A stretch of 64,000 bases of DNA from Tateyamaria sp. ANG-S1. GTDB lineage: Bacteria > Pseudomonadota > Alphaproteobacteria > Rhodobacterales > Rhodobacteraceae. Position 1 is the stretch's first letter. Every line of letters starts with the position of its first letter. The stretch is taken from assembly GCF_000814025.1 (NCBI RefSeq), contig NZ_JWLL01000005.1:248001-312000 (forward strand), read 5' to 3'. Below are positions 7,305-16,899 of this stretch, piece after piece. The notes beneath the pieces are model-generated. The model worked only from the letters and a program-made list of their open reading frames with translations, had not been told where the DNA came from and ran no database searches. The translations under genes and the position numbers were made by a program.

Positions 7305-7988
7305 TTGGCTTGGGCAGACCTGCGACGCGCGAAAGGCGAAAAAGTTGTTAAGAACAAGATCAGGCTGACCAATCGCGCAATGCAGCTGGCGGTGGGCATT
7401 GATACGCCTGACTATGGCGTCCTAACGGACGCTATGGTCATTGATGACGGCGGTGTGATCGCAGCTGATCGCTTCATCACGCTGCGTTTCGAGGTTGAAC
7501 TTGGCTTCAAGCTGAAAGCCCCGCTGGCAGGACCGGATGTCACTATTTTCGACGTCCTCAATGCGACAGATTGGGTGGTTCCAGTTATTGAGGTGATCGA
7601 TTGTCGTTCCGCGCTGGTTGATCCAGAAACCCAAGTCCCGCTCAACGTCAAAGACTCGATTGCCGATAATGCGGCGAATGCAGGTAGCATCTGGGGTGGC
7701 AAACCGGTCCGGCCTGACGCGGTTGACCTCACAATGGTGCCGAGGGTCCTATATCGCCACGACAGGATCGAAGAGACGGGCGTGTCGGCCGGTGTCCTTG
7801 GACATCCAGCGAACGGGCTGGTCTGGCTCACCCGGCAATTGGCCGAATTGGGTGAAGGCCTGAATGATGGTGAGTTCGTTCTAGGCGGCAGTTTCACGCG
7901 CCCTGTTGCAGGCGCAGCTGGAGACACAATCCAATGCGATTTTGGCGCGCTTGGGGCTGTGACTTGCTCAATTGCGCGAAAGGTTTAG
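7305..7988 (+). pseudogene. 5'-truncated 2-oxo-hept-4-ene-1,7-dioate hydratase-like gene (HpaH/MhpD family)
   Basis: The frame (227 codons, no internal stop) matches the HpaH/2-keto-4-pentenoate hydratase family of the fumarylacetoacetate hydrolase superfamily. Landmarks are KIRLTNRAMQ, IDTPDYGVL, EVELGF, IEVIDCRSALVDPETQ, DNAANAG, GVLGHPANGLVWL and GGSFTRP. The first 35-40 residues of the family are missing, because similarity begins where the IS remnant ends. The only available starts are a TTG at 7305 or internal ATGs, so expression is doubtful. Some family residues have drifted (HKIGLT to NKIRLT). HpaH acts in homoprotocatechuate catabolism, but no partner genes are present here. Confidence 0.75.
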
Positions 7989-8056
7989 ACATGCCTGCTC
8001 CCTAGAACACGTTCAAACAAGCTCTAGAAGAAAAGAAGCCGCAGATCGGCAGCTGG

Positions 8057-8917
8057 CTATCCATCGCTTGCCTCCGATGCCTTCACGTCAGCACTTTCGA
8101 AATCTGGGTGCCACCTGACTTGGTGTCTATCCGCAAGCCGGTGATATGATCCTGCGGTGATCCACTTCTCGACCACGTTTCGAAGCGGTGTCGATTCGTG
8201 GGTAGCCCACAGGAAAACTCGTCTACCTAGCGAAACCTTTTCTTCTTCGTTTTTCGCATCATCCATTGCGACACTTCATCGAACTTCCGACGCCAGGCGT
8301 CTCGAAGCTTTTCATCGTAGTTGGACAACTCGTCTTCCAGAATTAGGCTTTCTCGGGCCCAATGGGATTGCTGGGCGTACGCACGATAAAAGCCGGATGT
8401 CGCGCCGCGCACCATGCCGTCCGTGATTCTGATAGCTCGCATTTGGCGAACAAAAACACGGGTCTCGTCATCATCGCTGCATTCCTTGACATCCAATGTT
8501 TCCGGGTTGTCGATAGGTAACGCCTCATCTGTCAGCGTCTTACCAATCTCGTGCGCCTTTAGGATCAAGTGCTGAACAGGAATGCCTGCGTCATCCTCAC
8601 CAATCAAGTGTTGACCAACTCTGTTCAACCACCATCCTTCCAAGTATTGCGCTGCAAGTTCAGCATTGGTGGGCGCGAGTATGTTGAGTGCGGCGACTAT
8701 GTCTGAGACATACGTCTGTCAGGTTTGGGTGGTTGTCGATGACAACGACACGCGACAAGAGCAGTTTCGCTTCATCTGTAGTCATTTCCAAGAAGGCCGA
8801 CCGCGCTACTTGAGTTGCGCTATTGGTCGAATTCTGTGCGGCTATTTTTAGCAGGTCATATGACGCATTGACGTCTGCATTTGACGCCCCTTCACGCATT
8901 TTGTACATTGCCTTCAC
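8057..8917 (-). pseudogene. Frameshifted gene resembling an ABC-3C (ABC-three-component) effector C-terminal domain
   Basis: Three consecutive minus-strand segments in different frames read as one protein: codons from GTG 8917 (ASYDLLKIAAQNS...VVVIDNHPNLT), then a second frame from about 8715 (TYVSDIVAALNILAP...EGWWLNRVGQHL...DDETRVFVRQMRAI...YRAYAQQSHWARESLI), then a third from about 8260 to 8057 (EKVSLGRRVFLWAT...WITAGSYHRLADRHQVRWHPDF). The motifs EGWW, FVRQ-x-R, SRWVR-like, and the ending G-S-Y-H-x-L-A-D...V-x-W-H-P-D-F match my memory of C-terminal domains of ABC-3C conflict systems. At least two indels disrupt it, and no ABC ATPase or middle component is nearby. The family call is from memory and needs a profile search. 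Confidence 0.45.
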
Positions 8918-9905
8918 GTTTCTGGCGCGTCAGCTCCAGGGCATGGAGACCCGCAAGGCGGCACTGGAACAAATACCCCGCCATCGAGCCACTTGCGTTG
9001 TATTTTGATAAATCAGTCACGTAAAGAAACCTTTCCCAATTGGCGTAGCAGACTGAAAATACAATTCAGAGTTGATTTCAGTTCTGTCAATAGCTCTGCT
9101 TTCCGACGGGAGTTAGTTTGACTGCGTACCCGCAATCATCGAGATCAGAAACGAGCTGTCCGGGCGAGTTGTCCTGGACCGAACTGTCACACGGTTTCGG
9201 TCATCCGGCTTCCATCCCTGACCCGGGCGAAGGGGAAGCAAGGATGCTGCTACGTTGATTTGACACGCGTGTTGGGCACACACTTGGAACCTGTTTCCCG
9301 GCTTACATCGACTCCGGCGACACCCTGATTGTGTGTCCACGATCTTCCGCCGCTGAAAATTGCCGTTGGCGAACAGGCGGCGTACTGGCGCTTCGTCCCG
9401 CAGAATGTGAGTCGGGAAGCTCCAGAGTTTGTGCCTGCAGAAAATGGCAGGTTTGACAGGTCGCATCGCAGCGTTTGGTGTCGCGGCTGAACGGCAGGTC
9501 AGGGCCACTCTCATCGACGCGATCTGACCTTTGCCAAGGCAAAGGATGCTGCAATCGCTCCGATGGCCGCAGAGAGCCCACTTTGACTGATGCCGCGGGA
9601 CGCACCAATGTCTATAATGAGCCCAACCCGGTCATTTCCATTTCATGCTGCGTGCGCTCGCAGCACAGGTTTTGTAACTTGCACGCACGATTTGTAGCTG
9701 CAGCGCAGCAGGAGAAGCTGTCGTTCGGAAAGACTGCAGCAGACTTTTCGTATCCGATGGCCGATTGCAAGGAAAGGAACCCGGAGATCTCATTGAGACA
9801 ACCGGGTTCCGACGCAACGAGTTTAATGTCGGACTGTGATACACAGCTCCAATAGCAATTAAATTCGGCCTGCTGTTGAGCGGAGCAATCCAAGCTCATC
9901 AACGA
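8918..9905. other. About 1 kb without a supportable gene
   Basis: Short frames exist on both strands, but none has recognisable motifs, good start context or uninterrupted length. The left 100 bases may hold the upstream part of the broken gene at 8057-8917 (minus-strand frame TRQKREGN near 8900-8935). The right part, about 9400-9880, has balanced GC and no repeats that I can align within the window. It is probably decayed sequence downstream of the RTX gene. Confidence 0.5.
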
Positions 9906-12900
9906 CTATGCAAAGATGAAGTGATCCTCAGTCAGGTTTGCGATGTCTTCATCTGCCAGCCCATCGACACGTATGCGTTCACCATTGAATTCGATCGTCA
10001 GACGTCCCTGCAAAACACCTTGCCCGTTGGTTGCTTCGAAAATGTTGAGTTCCGAACGCTGGGTCACGCCCCACAAGCTGAGATCGAATATGTCCTCTCC
10101 GATTGTGAAGTCGGCTGCACGGTCCTCCGCGCCATCGCCCGCTATGAACCGGAACGTATCGGCGCCAGCACCGCCAACCAGGCGTTGCGCGCCCGCGCCA
10201 TCTTGCAAGACATCGTTGCCGGAAAGACCAAAGAGCCGTTCAACATCTCCCACGATCACATCGTCGAAGTCTGTGCCATAGACATACTCGACATTCGTAA
10301 AGGTGTCTCCGGCTGCAATTCCAGTGCCCTGAGAACCGTCCACCGTATTGATTGTCAGACCTTCTGTTGCGGTGGAGTAGCGCACTTCATCGCGATCCGC
10401 TCCGCCATCGTAACTGTCAGCACCACCGCCTGCGAAGAAGATGTCACGACCGTCTCCGCCGTCAACTGTGTCGTCTCCGGCGCCATCATAGACACGATCA
10501 TCCCCATCACCCGCGAAAATAGCCTGCCCTTCATCCGAGATGCTGTCCCCGTCAACGTCGACGAAATTCGCGTCGATGATATCGTCAGACCCATTTCCTT
10601 CAACGGACGCGCCGCCGCCCGACGGATTGCCGCCCGGCCCCCCCTCATCAGACGGTAGGGCAAAGATGAAGTGACTTTCGGTGAGGCTGGCAATATCCGC
10701 GTCAGCCAACCCATCGACACGAATGCTTTCACCATTGTACGCAATCGTAAGACGGCCTTGGGGGTTGCCTTGCCCATTAGTCGTTTCAAAGATGTCGAGG
10801 TCAGTAAGCTGGGTGACGCCCCACAAGCTGAGATCGAAAACATCTTCTCCAATCGTGAAGTCGTTTACCTGATCCTGCACACCGTCGCCTGCGATCAAGC
10901 GGAACGTGTCCGATCCAGCGCCACCGATCAAACGCTGAGCGCCGGCCCCATCCTGCAGGGTGTCGTTTCCATCCCGTCCAAAGAGCCTCTGCACATCGCC
11001 GACAAGCACGTCATCAAAGTTCGAGCCATGGATATATTCAATATCAAGAAAGGTATCACCCGCGGCGATGCCCGTACCCTGGGTCGGGTCGATGGTACTG
11101 ACTGTGATCCCTACCGTAGCATTCGTGTAGAACACTTCATCACGATCTGCCCCGCCATCGTAGCCGTCGGCACCTGCGCCAGCAATGAAGATATCGCGGC
11201 CAGCGCCACCCAATACGGTATCGTCGCCTACACCGTCTTCGACACGATCATTGCCATCGCCTGCGAGAATGATCTGCCCATCGTCAGAAAGACCGTCACC
11301 ATCCGGATCGACGTAGTTCACGTTGATAACATCATTCCCTGCTGTGCCATCGATCGTGACGACAGGTTCCGGCTCGGCCCATGTGGATATGTCAAATCCC
11401 AGGAGGGTCACACTGTCCAAACCGCCACCATAAGTGATCAGCGTATCAAAGCCGACCATTGTGAAATCGATGCCAAACAGATTTGTAAACGGATTGAAGA
11501 TGGTGCCGTCAATGTCCAAGATATCTTCGAAGAAAGAAAAACCGACAATGGCGTCGTTTCCGTCCCCTTTTGCAAAAGTGAAGGTGTCAAAACCGTCACC
11601 GCCATCCAACGTATCGTTACCGGTGCCGCCGAGCAGCGTATCGTCTCCGGTACCTCCCACCAGAATGTCAGAGCCTTCAAGACCAGAAAGCAGGTCGTTT
11701 CCAGCATTTCCGGCTAACCTGTTGTCAGCCAAGTTGCCCAAAAGGATATCATTTCCGGCGCCGCCTACGGCGTTCTCAATCAACGACCGCAAGTCGCCCT
11801 GGTAGAGCATGGCATTGTAGATATTGCCGCTGGCAAAGTTTCCAAAGCCAAGCGCACTAAGCTGTTCCTGACTGAAGACAGAGGACCCGCCCGGTGACAG
11901 ATCAATGGCAACGCCGTTTGCATAGGCGCTCAAGTCATATGTATCGACACCGCCACCATCCCAGATAGTCGCAAAGATACGATTGGCGCCCGGATTGATT
12001 GCAACTTCGCCATTGACGAAGGTGTCACCTGAGTCCGGTGTCCATCGGTAAACGGTGTCTCCAGAATTCGTATCGAAGTTTGCGCCGTACAGATGTTGTA
12101 TCGTCGCGATATCCAGCATCATGTAGGTCTGCGCATATCCGAACTGTTCATTGCGGAAACCATCCGTTGGAGACGCACCGACAAACTCCCGATATGTCAT
12201 CAGCGAGTATTCCATCGCATCGAATTCGGTCGGCAAAACACCGTACGGACTGCTTTCATGCCCGTGGTTCAGGCCCATGCTATGGCCCAACTCATGCAAG
12301 AGCGCGAACCACTGGAAGTTGCCAGCTTCAGCTATGCTGAAGTCGAGGCGTCTGCCGAACCACACATCCCCACCGGACACGTCGTTTCTTGGAAAGTAGG
12401 AATAGGCCGTCACCGGTGTGTCGGATTCACCAAACCGAATATGTGCCCCGGACGCTTCGGTGAATTCCAAGTTTATCCCCGCAAATCCCTCAATCGCAAA
12501 GCCGGAAGCGGCTGATGACCCATCCGCAGCGCTGAGCGCAAAGTGAGCAGCGGCCATCTGTGCAGCAGAGATCGGAGAAAAGGTTGAACGTTCGGGTCCA
12601 TATTCATACTCATCAGCATTCTGAGGGAACGAATAGTAAATCGTGTCTTCCACCCAGGCCCGATTGAAAAGCGATCCATCGATAAGGGCATCGCCGGACC
12701 GCGGCACAAACCTTGTTTCATGGGTAATGTTCAGGACTTCGGACGCGTCCAGCACATCCTGTGCGGTCAAAGTGACGTCACTCAATTGAACCAAAGCGAT
12801 GGTATTGATTTCGCCCGCGCTCGCGAATTGGTTCTGAAGACGTATCGTCCCATCTGGTGTGCTGATGATCGCATCCGCACCATCTCTTGAGACGTTGATG

Positions 12901-15900
12901 TCACTGCGCGCGAATTGAGTGAGGTCCAGCGTATCGACACCCGTTCCCACATCGTCGGACGCAATGATGTCGTTGCCGCCTGTGTATCGGAATACGTCGT
13001 TGCCATCGCCACCGCTTAGCGTGTCGTCTCCGTCCCGCCCAACGAGTGTGTCGTTGCCGTCCAAACCCAGAAGCACGTCATTGCCTGAGGTGCCAAAGAT
13101 CAGATCATCACCTAAGGTGCTTTGAGTTGACACGGCAGTACTGGCAATGTCCGCTGCGGACAGCGTTGCATCGGAAAACTGGATGCTTTCAACCTGTGCA
13201 TCAAGCAGTTGATCCAGCAGCGTAATTGTTCCGTTGGCCGTTATCAGTTGGATATGAACGCCGTCCGTTGAAATCTGCACATCGCCGACTGAGAATTGGG
13301 ACAGATCCAGAAGATCCACCCCGCCCTGACCCGACACCGTGTCGTCACCGCTGTCGTAGACAATCGTGTCGTTGCCCAAACCTGCCAGGACGAAATCGTT
13401 GCCTGTGCCAGGCGCAATAAGATCGTCCGTGTCGCGGCCTGTAATCGTATCGTTCCCGTCCGTGGCCTGATCCGAGATCAACCGTGCGAGAACATCGGCC
13501 TCGCTCAAAACGGCGTCCGAGAACGCGAACACTTCGATGTTCGACCCCGCCGTACTGCCGTCGGACGGCAATTGATCTTGAAGCGTGACAATACCCCCAG
13601 ACGTCTCCACGGTGACGCTGGTACCATCCCAACCGAAGCGAACATCGGCAGACGAAAACGCTGTGAGGTCAAGTGTGTCGTTTCCGGCGTTGTCACCTCC
13701 TCCAGCGATCAGCACTTCGCCCGATGTGTAGACAATCCTGTCATCACCATCACCGGCTAGGATTGTATCATCACCTCCGCCACCAGCGACGACATCATCG
13801 CTCGCAGTACCAAAGATGCGCTCAGCGGTATTGGTGCCGCGAATGGTGTTGGCCGCAGTCCACTGCGCAAGGTCGACATTCTCCAGCAAGATCGTGCCGC
13901 CGCCAAAAAATCCGTATGAAATCAGGACATCCCCACCGACCTGCTCGAACTGTGCCAGGCCATCGGGGATGAACGGGTTGACGATCCGGCCATCAATGGT
14001 GAGCACATCATCTGTGACGCTGAAGTCGGTGATCGTGTCATTCCCGCCGTCATTGTAAACGGCGAACTCATCCGCGCCTTCTCCACCTGTCAGCGTGTCA
14101 CTGCCAGAGCCACCTTCAAGCCGGTCGTTACCAGCGCCACCGACAAGCGAGTCATTCCCAGCACCGCCAAAGAGCAAATTCGATGCGTCGTCACCTACAA
14201 GCGTGTCGTCTTGGGACGAGCCGGATATGTCCTCGATAGCTATCAGAACATCACCGTCTGCGAGGTCCCCCGCGACAGAACCAGTGGCCAGGTTCACCGA
14301 AACACCGGAAGAGGACGCAGCATAGCTGACGCGATCCGTCCCACCTGCACCATCGATGGTGTCAGCTCCGGCGCCGCCAATGAACCAATCATCGTTCACG
14401 CCACCGGTATGCACGTCAGCGGCGGCCGTTCCGAAGATGAAATTGAAACCGGTGGCCGGGCCATTGGTACTGGCGCCGCTCGGCAACGCCGTTTCGCCAA
14501 CCCCAATCGCACCAGTGGGTACGATTGACGTGCCAAACATTTGCCCGCCTATCATGAACCAATCGCCTCGTCTGGCAAAGACGCCGTCGCCTTGGTCCGT
14601 ATATTCGGGTGCGGGAATGCCATCCGGCGCCCACCAGTTGCCTTGAGCGAGATACTGGCCGCCTAGAAAATTCGAATTTGCTGTCCAAACATATTCGTCA
14701 GTGACGGCGCGGTTTCCGTCAAAATCCGGGGTAAAAAAGCTTTGATAGTCGAAGGCGGAGAAGCTGCTATTGATATCGCCGTGATCGCCGACGTCGAGAG
14801 TGATGAGTTCGGATGAAGCGATCGCGCCAGCATCGTCTCGTTCTAGGTAGTCCAGAACGATGTTGTCGCTTTCATCCGGATTGACAATCACCGCTCCAAT
14901 CAGATCCCATCTAATCGACAGACCCAGCGCATCCAGAGAAAACTGGCCCAGCGAATTCGCATCCAAATTGGCCTGGACCACCATAATCCCCAAGCCGGCC
15001 TGAAGCTGAAACGTATCGGCCCCTTCGCCGCCCAACATGACAATAGGGTTCCCAAAGGCCGATGGACCAGTGTCCGACCTAACCGGTTCCGGCGTGTGAA
15101 CAAGAGTGTCGTTTCCCAGATCGCCAGAGAGGTACAAGGTGCCAGCGGCAGGTGTCGATGCACTCAGCACATCGTCAAATTCACTGCCGCGAACGCCCTC
15201 GAAATTCGTGACAACGTCATCTGCAACAGCGGCACTCGTCACGCCTTCGGTGTTCAGTTCAACCTCGACAGCACTTTGTTCTGTCCCAAACCATAGGAAA
15301 TCGACACCCTCGCCGCCATCCAGTGTGTCTGACCCTCCACCACCGTCAATGATATTGTTGCCGGCATCGCCCGCGACGACATCATCAAACTGCGTTCCGA
15401 TGACGTTTTCGAAACGGACAATATCAACACCAGAACCACCAGAGTGTGTGAGCGAGCCCAAGGACAGGTCAGCAGAAATACCAGCTTCGCCTGCAATACT
15501 GCTCCACAACGATACATCTATCGTATCCAGACCTGCGCCAGCATCAAAAACGTCAAAGATCTCAAAGCCCTCTTGCAGACGAAACACGTCGTCAAATGCA
15601 GAGCCGACAACAGTACCCACATCGAAGGCTGTCAAAGACAAGCTTAGATCGCCGTTTGGACGAACCTGAATTCCGTTATTTGCAGCAGGAGAAGGCCTCA
15701 GACCAAGGAAATCCAAGCCTTCAATTTCCGTACTCAGCGAGAAGTTCAAACTGTCCAGATATTGGTCAAAAGCGTTGCTGTCCAAATTGATCGTCTGTAC
15801 GCCTGTATCAAATTCGCCGGCAAGGTGAATAATGTCTGAGAAAACTGTCGTTTCGATAAATTCGATTCCAGAAAATGTATCGAAGGATACTCGAATACTT

Positions 15901-16889
15901 CTCGCGCCATCTACTTGGCCAAAATCAAGTGTATCTTGACCTATCCCGCCGTCAACAACGCCACCTGAACCAAGCGAACCGTCATGGAATGCGGATGTGC
16001 CGGTGCCAGAAAACGCAGCGGAGGTGTCAGGTATTCCACCGGCGAGTTCCCTGGTTGGATCCACGATCATGATATGATCGTCACCTGCGCCGGCCAAAAA
16101 CTGGTCAGACCTGACCAGACTGCTTTGGTCGTAGCGCCCAATAAGCGTGTCATTGCCAGCTCCACCCAGCAAACGGTCAACATCATCATCGTCGCCACCA
16201 ACCAGGTAGTTGTCTCCTGATGTACCAACGAGTGTATCCGCACCGCGCCCGCCAAATAGGTTTTCGATCCGCGCCAAGGAAGCAGGAATGGATCCGGCAT
16301 CCATAAGGTCATCGGTTGTCAAGCCTAACCAGGTCTCCGAGCCGGGGGTAAACGGGTCTGTTTCAAAATTTTGAACTGGAATACCTACTTGGGTACTCCA
16401 GACAAGTATTGAAGTAACGAATGAGTTCGAATTTGCCGTAGGACCGAATACGAACGGTTCAAAAATTCGATATGCGTATTTTTCCGATATCTCTTGGGCA
16501 AACTCCACCATGCGCGCCCACGCTTGTGCTTCTTCGCTTGAAATACCGGTATCCATCACCGTTTTCGTTTCGCGAAGGACTGCCCGATAGCCCGCAGCCA
16601 CCATATCTTCGACTGTTGCAGGTCTCGCGAGCGCCGCTTCAACTGTCTGAACGTCTGTCGCCCGAAAATCCGAAATTCCCCACCGATCAGGCGAGCCGCC
16701 GAGTTCCGAGTCTATTTCTCTGCCTACAAGCAATAAACCTTGGATGGGATCGGCTAGCGGAAATGCACCTATAGTTTTCCAAGCGGAGTAATCGCTCTCC
16801 GAACCTATCGGAGCAAATACAAGATATTGATGCTCAGCAAGACCGTTTGCGTTAAAACCGACACCACGAGATTCGATATAGATGGGCAT
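9906..16889 (-). CDS. Giant RTX calcium-binding protein with embedded serralysin-type (M10) metalloprotease domain (2327 aa)
   Basis: The protein is built mostly of GGxGxDxLx nonapeptide calcium-binding blocks. They occur from about residue 211, several times between 800 and 1390, around 1700-1800, and to the C-terminus. The first 210 residues form a separate globular region without RTX repeats. Around residues 1395-1620 lies a metzincin domain: HELGHSMGLNH with zinc ligands H1532, H1536 and H1542, catalytic E1533, and the Met-turn SLMTYR, followed by a serralysin-like segment (ATIWDGGGVDTYDLSAY, LYQGDLRSLIENAVGG). The end is a roughly 250-residue duplication. It has no Sec signal and, as for RTX proteins, should leave by a type I secretion system, which is not in the window. 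RBS GGGGAAAAG precedes the ATG. It probably acts as a secreted or surface protease. Confidence 0.9.
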   Translation of the reverse strand: MPIYIESRGVGFNANGLAEHQYLVFAPIGSESDYSAWKTIGAFPLADPIQGLLLVGREIDSELGGSPDRWGISDFRATDVQTVEAALARPATVEDMVAAGYRAVLRETKTVMDTGISSEEAQAWARMVEFAQEISEKYAYRIFEPFVFGPTANSNSFVTSILVWSTQVGIPVQNFETDPFTPGSETWLGLTTDDLMDAGSIPASLARIENLFGGRGADTLVGTSGDNYLVGGDDDDVDRLLGGAGNDTLIGRYDQSSLVRSDQFLAGAGDDHIMIVDPTRELAGGIPDTSAAFSGTGTSAFHDGSLGSGGVVDGGIGQDTLDFGQVDGARSIRVSFDTFSGIEFIETTVFSDIIHLAGEFDTGVQTINLDSNAFDQYLDSLNFSLSTEIEGLDFLGLRPSPAANNGIQVRPNGDLSLSLTAFDVGTVVGSAFDDVFRLQEGFEIFDVFDAGAGLDTIDVSLWSSIAGEAGISADLSLGSLTHSGGSGVDIVRFENVIGTQFDDVVAGDAGNNIIDGGGGSDTLDGGEGVDFLWFGTEQSAVEVELNTEGVTSAAVADDVVTNFEGVRGSEFDDVLSASTPAAGTLYLSGDLGNDTLVHTPEPVRSDTGPSAFGNPIVMLGGEGADTFQLQAGLGIMVVQANLDANSLGQFSLDALGLSIRWDLIGAVIVNPDESDNIVLDYLERDDAGAIASSELITLDVGDHGDINSSFSAFDYQSFFTPDFDGNRAVTDEYVWTANSNFLGGQYLAQGNWWAPDGIPAPEYTDQGDGVFARRGDWFMIGGQMFGTSIVPTGAIGVGETALPSGASTNGPATGFNFIFGTAAADVHTGGVNDDWFIGGAGADTIDGAGGTDRVSYAASSSGVSVNLATGSVAGDLADGDVLIAIEDISGSSQDDTLVGDDASNLLFGGAGNDSLVGGAGNDRLEGGSGSDTLTGGEGADEFAVYNDGGNDTITDFSVTDDVLTIDGRIVNPFIPDGLAQFEQVGGDVLISYGFFGGGTILLENVDLAQWTAANTIRGTNTAERIFGTASDDVVAGGGGDDTILAGDGDDRIVYTSGEVLIAGGGDNAGNDTLDLTAFSSADVRFGWDGTSVTVETSGGIVTLQDQLPSDGSTAGSNIEVFAFSDAVLSEADVLARLISDQATDGNDTITGRDTDDLIAPGTGNDFVLAGLGNDTIVYDSGDDTVSGQGGVDLLDLSQFSVGDVQISTDGVHIQLITANGTITLLDQLLDAQVESIQFSDATLSAADIASTAVSTQSTLGDDLIFGTSGNDVLLGLDGNDTLVGRDGDDTLSGGDGNDVFRYTGGNDIIASDDVGTGVDTLDLTQFARSDINVSRDGADAIISTPDGTIRLQNQFASAGEINTIALVQLSDVTLTAQDVLDASEVLNITHETRFVPRSGDALIDGSLFNRAWVEDTIYYSFPQNADEYEYGPERSTFSPISAAQMAAAHFALSAADGSSAASGFAIEGFAGINLEFTEASGAHIRFGESDTPVTAYSYFPRNDVSGGDVWFGRRLDFSIAEAGNFQWFALLHELGHSMGLNHGHESSPYGVLPTEFDAMEYSLMTYREFVGASPTDGFRNEQFGYAQTYMMLDIATIQHLYGANFDTNSGDTVYRWTPDSGDTFVNGEVAINPGANRIFATIWDGGGVDTYDLSAYANGVAIDLSPGGSSVFSQEQLSALGFGNFASGNIYNAMLYQGDLRSLIENAVGGAGNDILLGNLADNRLAGNAGNDLLSGLEGSDILVGGTGDDTLLGGTGNDTLDGGDGFDTFTFAKGDGNDAIVGFSFFEDILDIDGTIFNPFTNLFGIDFTMVGFDTLITYGGGLDSVTLLGFDISTWAEPEPVVTIDGTAGNDVINVNYVDPDGDGLSDDGQIILAGDGNDRVEDGVGDDTVLGGAGRDIFIAGAGADGYDGGADRDEVFYTNATVGITVSTIDPTQGTGIAAGDTFLDIEYIHGSNFDDVLVGDVQRLFGRDGNDTLQDGAGAQRLIGGAGSDTFRLIAGDGVQDQVNDFTIGEDVFDLSLWGVTQLTDLDIFETTNGQGNPQGRLTIAYNGESIRVDGLADADIASLTESHFIFALPSDEGGPGGNPSGGGASVEGNGSDDIIDANFVDVDGDSISDEGQAIFAGDGDDRVYDGAGDDTVDGGDGRDIFFAGGGADSYDGGADRDEVRYSTATEGLTINTVDGSQGTGIAAGDTFTNVEYVYGTDFDDVIVGDVERLFGLSGNDVLQDGAGAQRLVGGAGADTFRFIAGDGAEDRAADFTIGEDIFDLSLWGVTQRSELNIFEATNGQGVLQGRLTIEFNGERIRVDGLADEDIANLTEDHFIFA
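9909..11360 (-). repeat. Internal tandem duplication encoding the RTX protein C-terminus (two modules of about 245 residues)
   Basis: Two adjacent segments (about residues 1843-2085 and 2095-2327) align from start to end. Each begins GNDVINVNYVD or DDIIDANFVD, runs through DRV-x-DG-x-GDDTV, DRDEV-x-Y, GTGIAAGDTF, GDVERLFG or GDVQRLFG, FTIGED-x-FDLSLWGVTQ, and ends IRVDGLADxDIASLTE or similar with HFIFA. A Gly/Pro-rich linker (DEGGPGGNPSGGG) separates them. Divergence at the DNA level shows the duplication is not recent. Two C-terminal modules could carry duplicate secretion or binding functions. Confidence 0.85.
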
Positions 16890-16899
16890 TTCTTTTCCC

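Noticed and set aside
9475-9855. Plus-strand 126-codon frame
   Set aside because: No family features, weak start and no RBS; similar frames exist in all readings of this stretch.
9906-16889. CRISPR-like or tandem DNA repeats
   Set aside because: Periodic similarity is due to RTX nonapeptide codons; spacing and divergence fit protein repeats, not an array.
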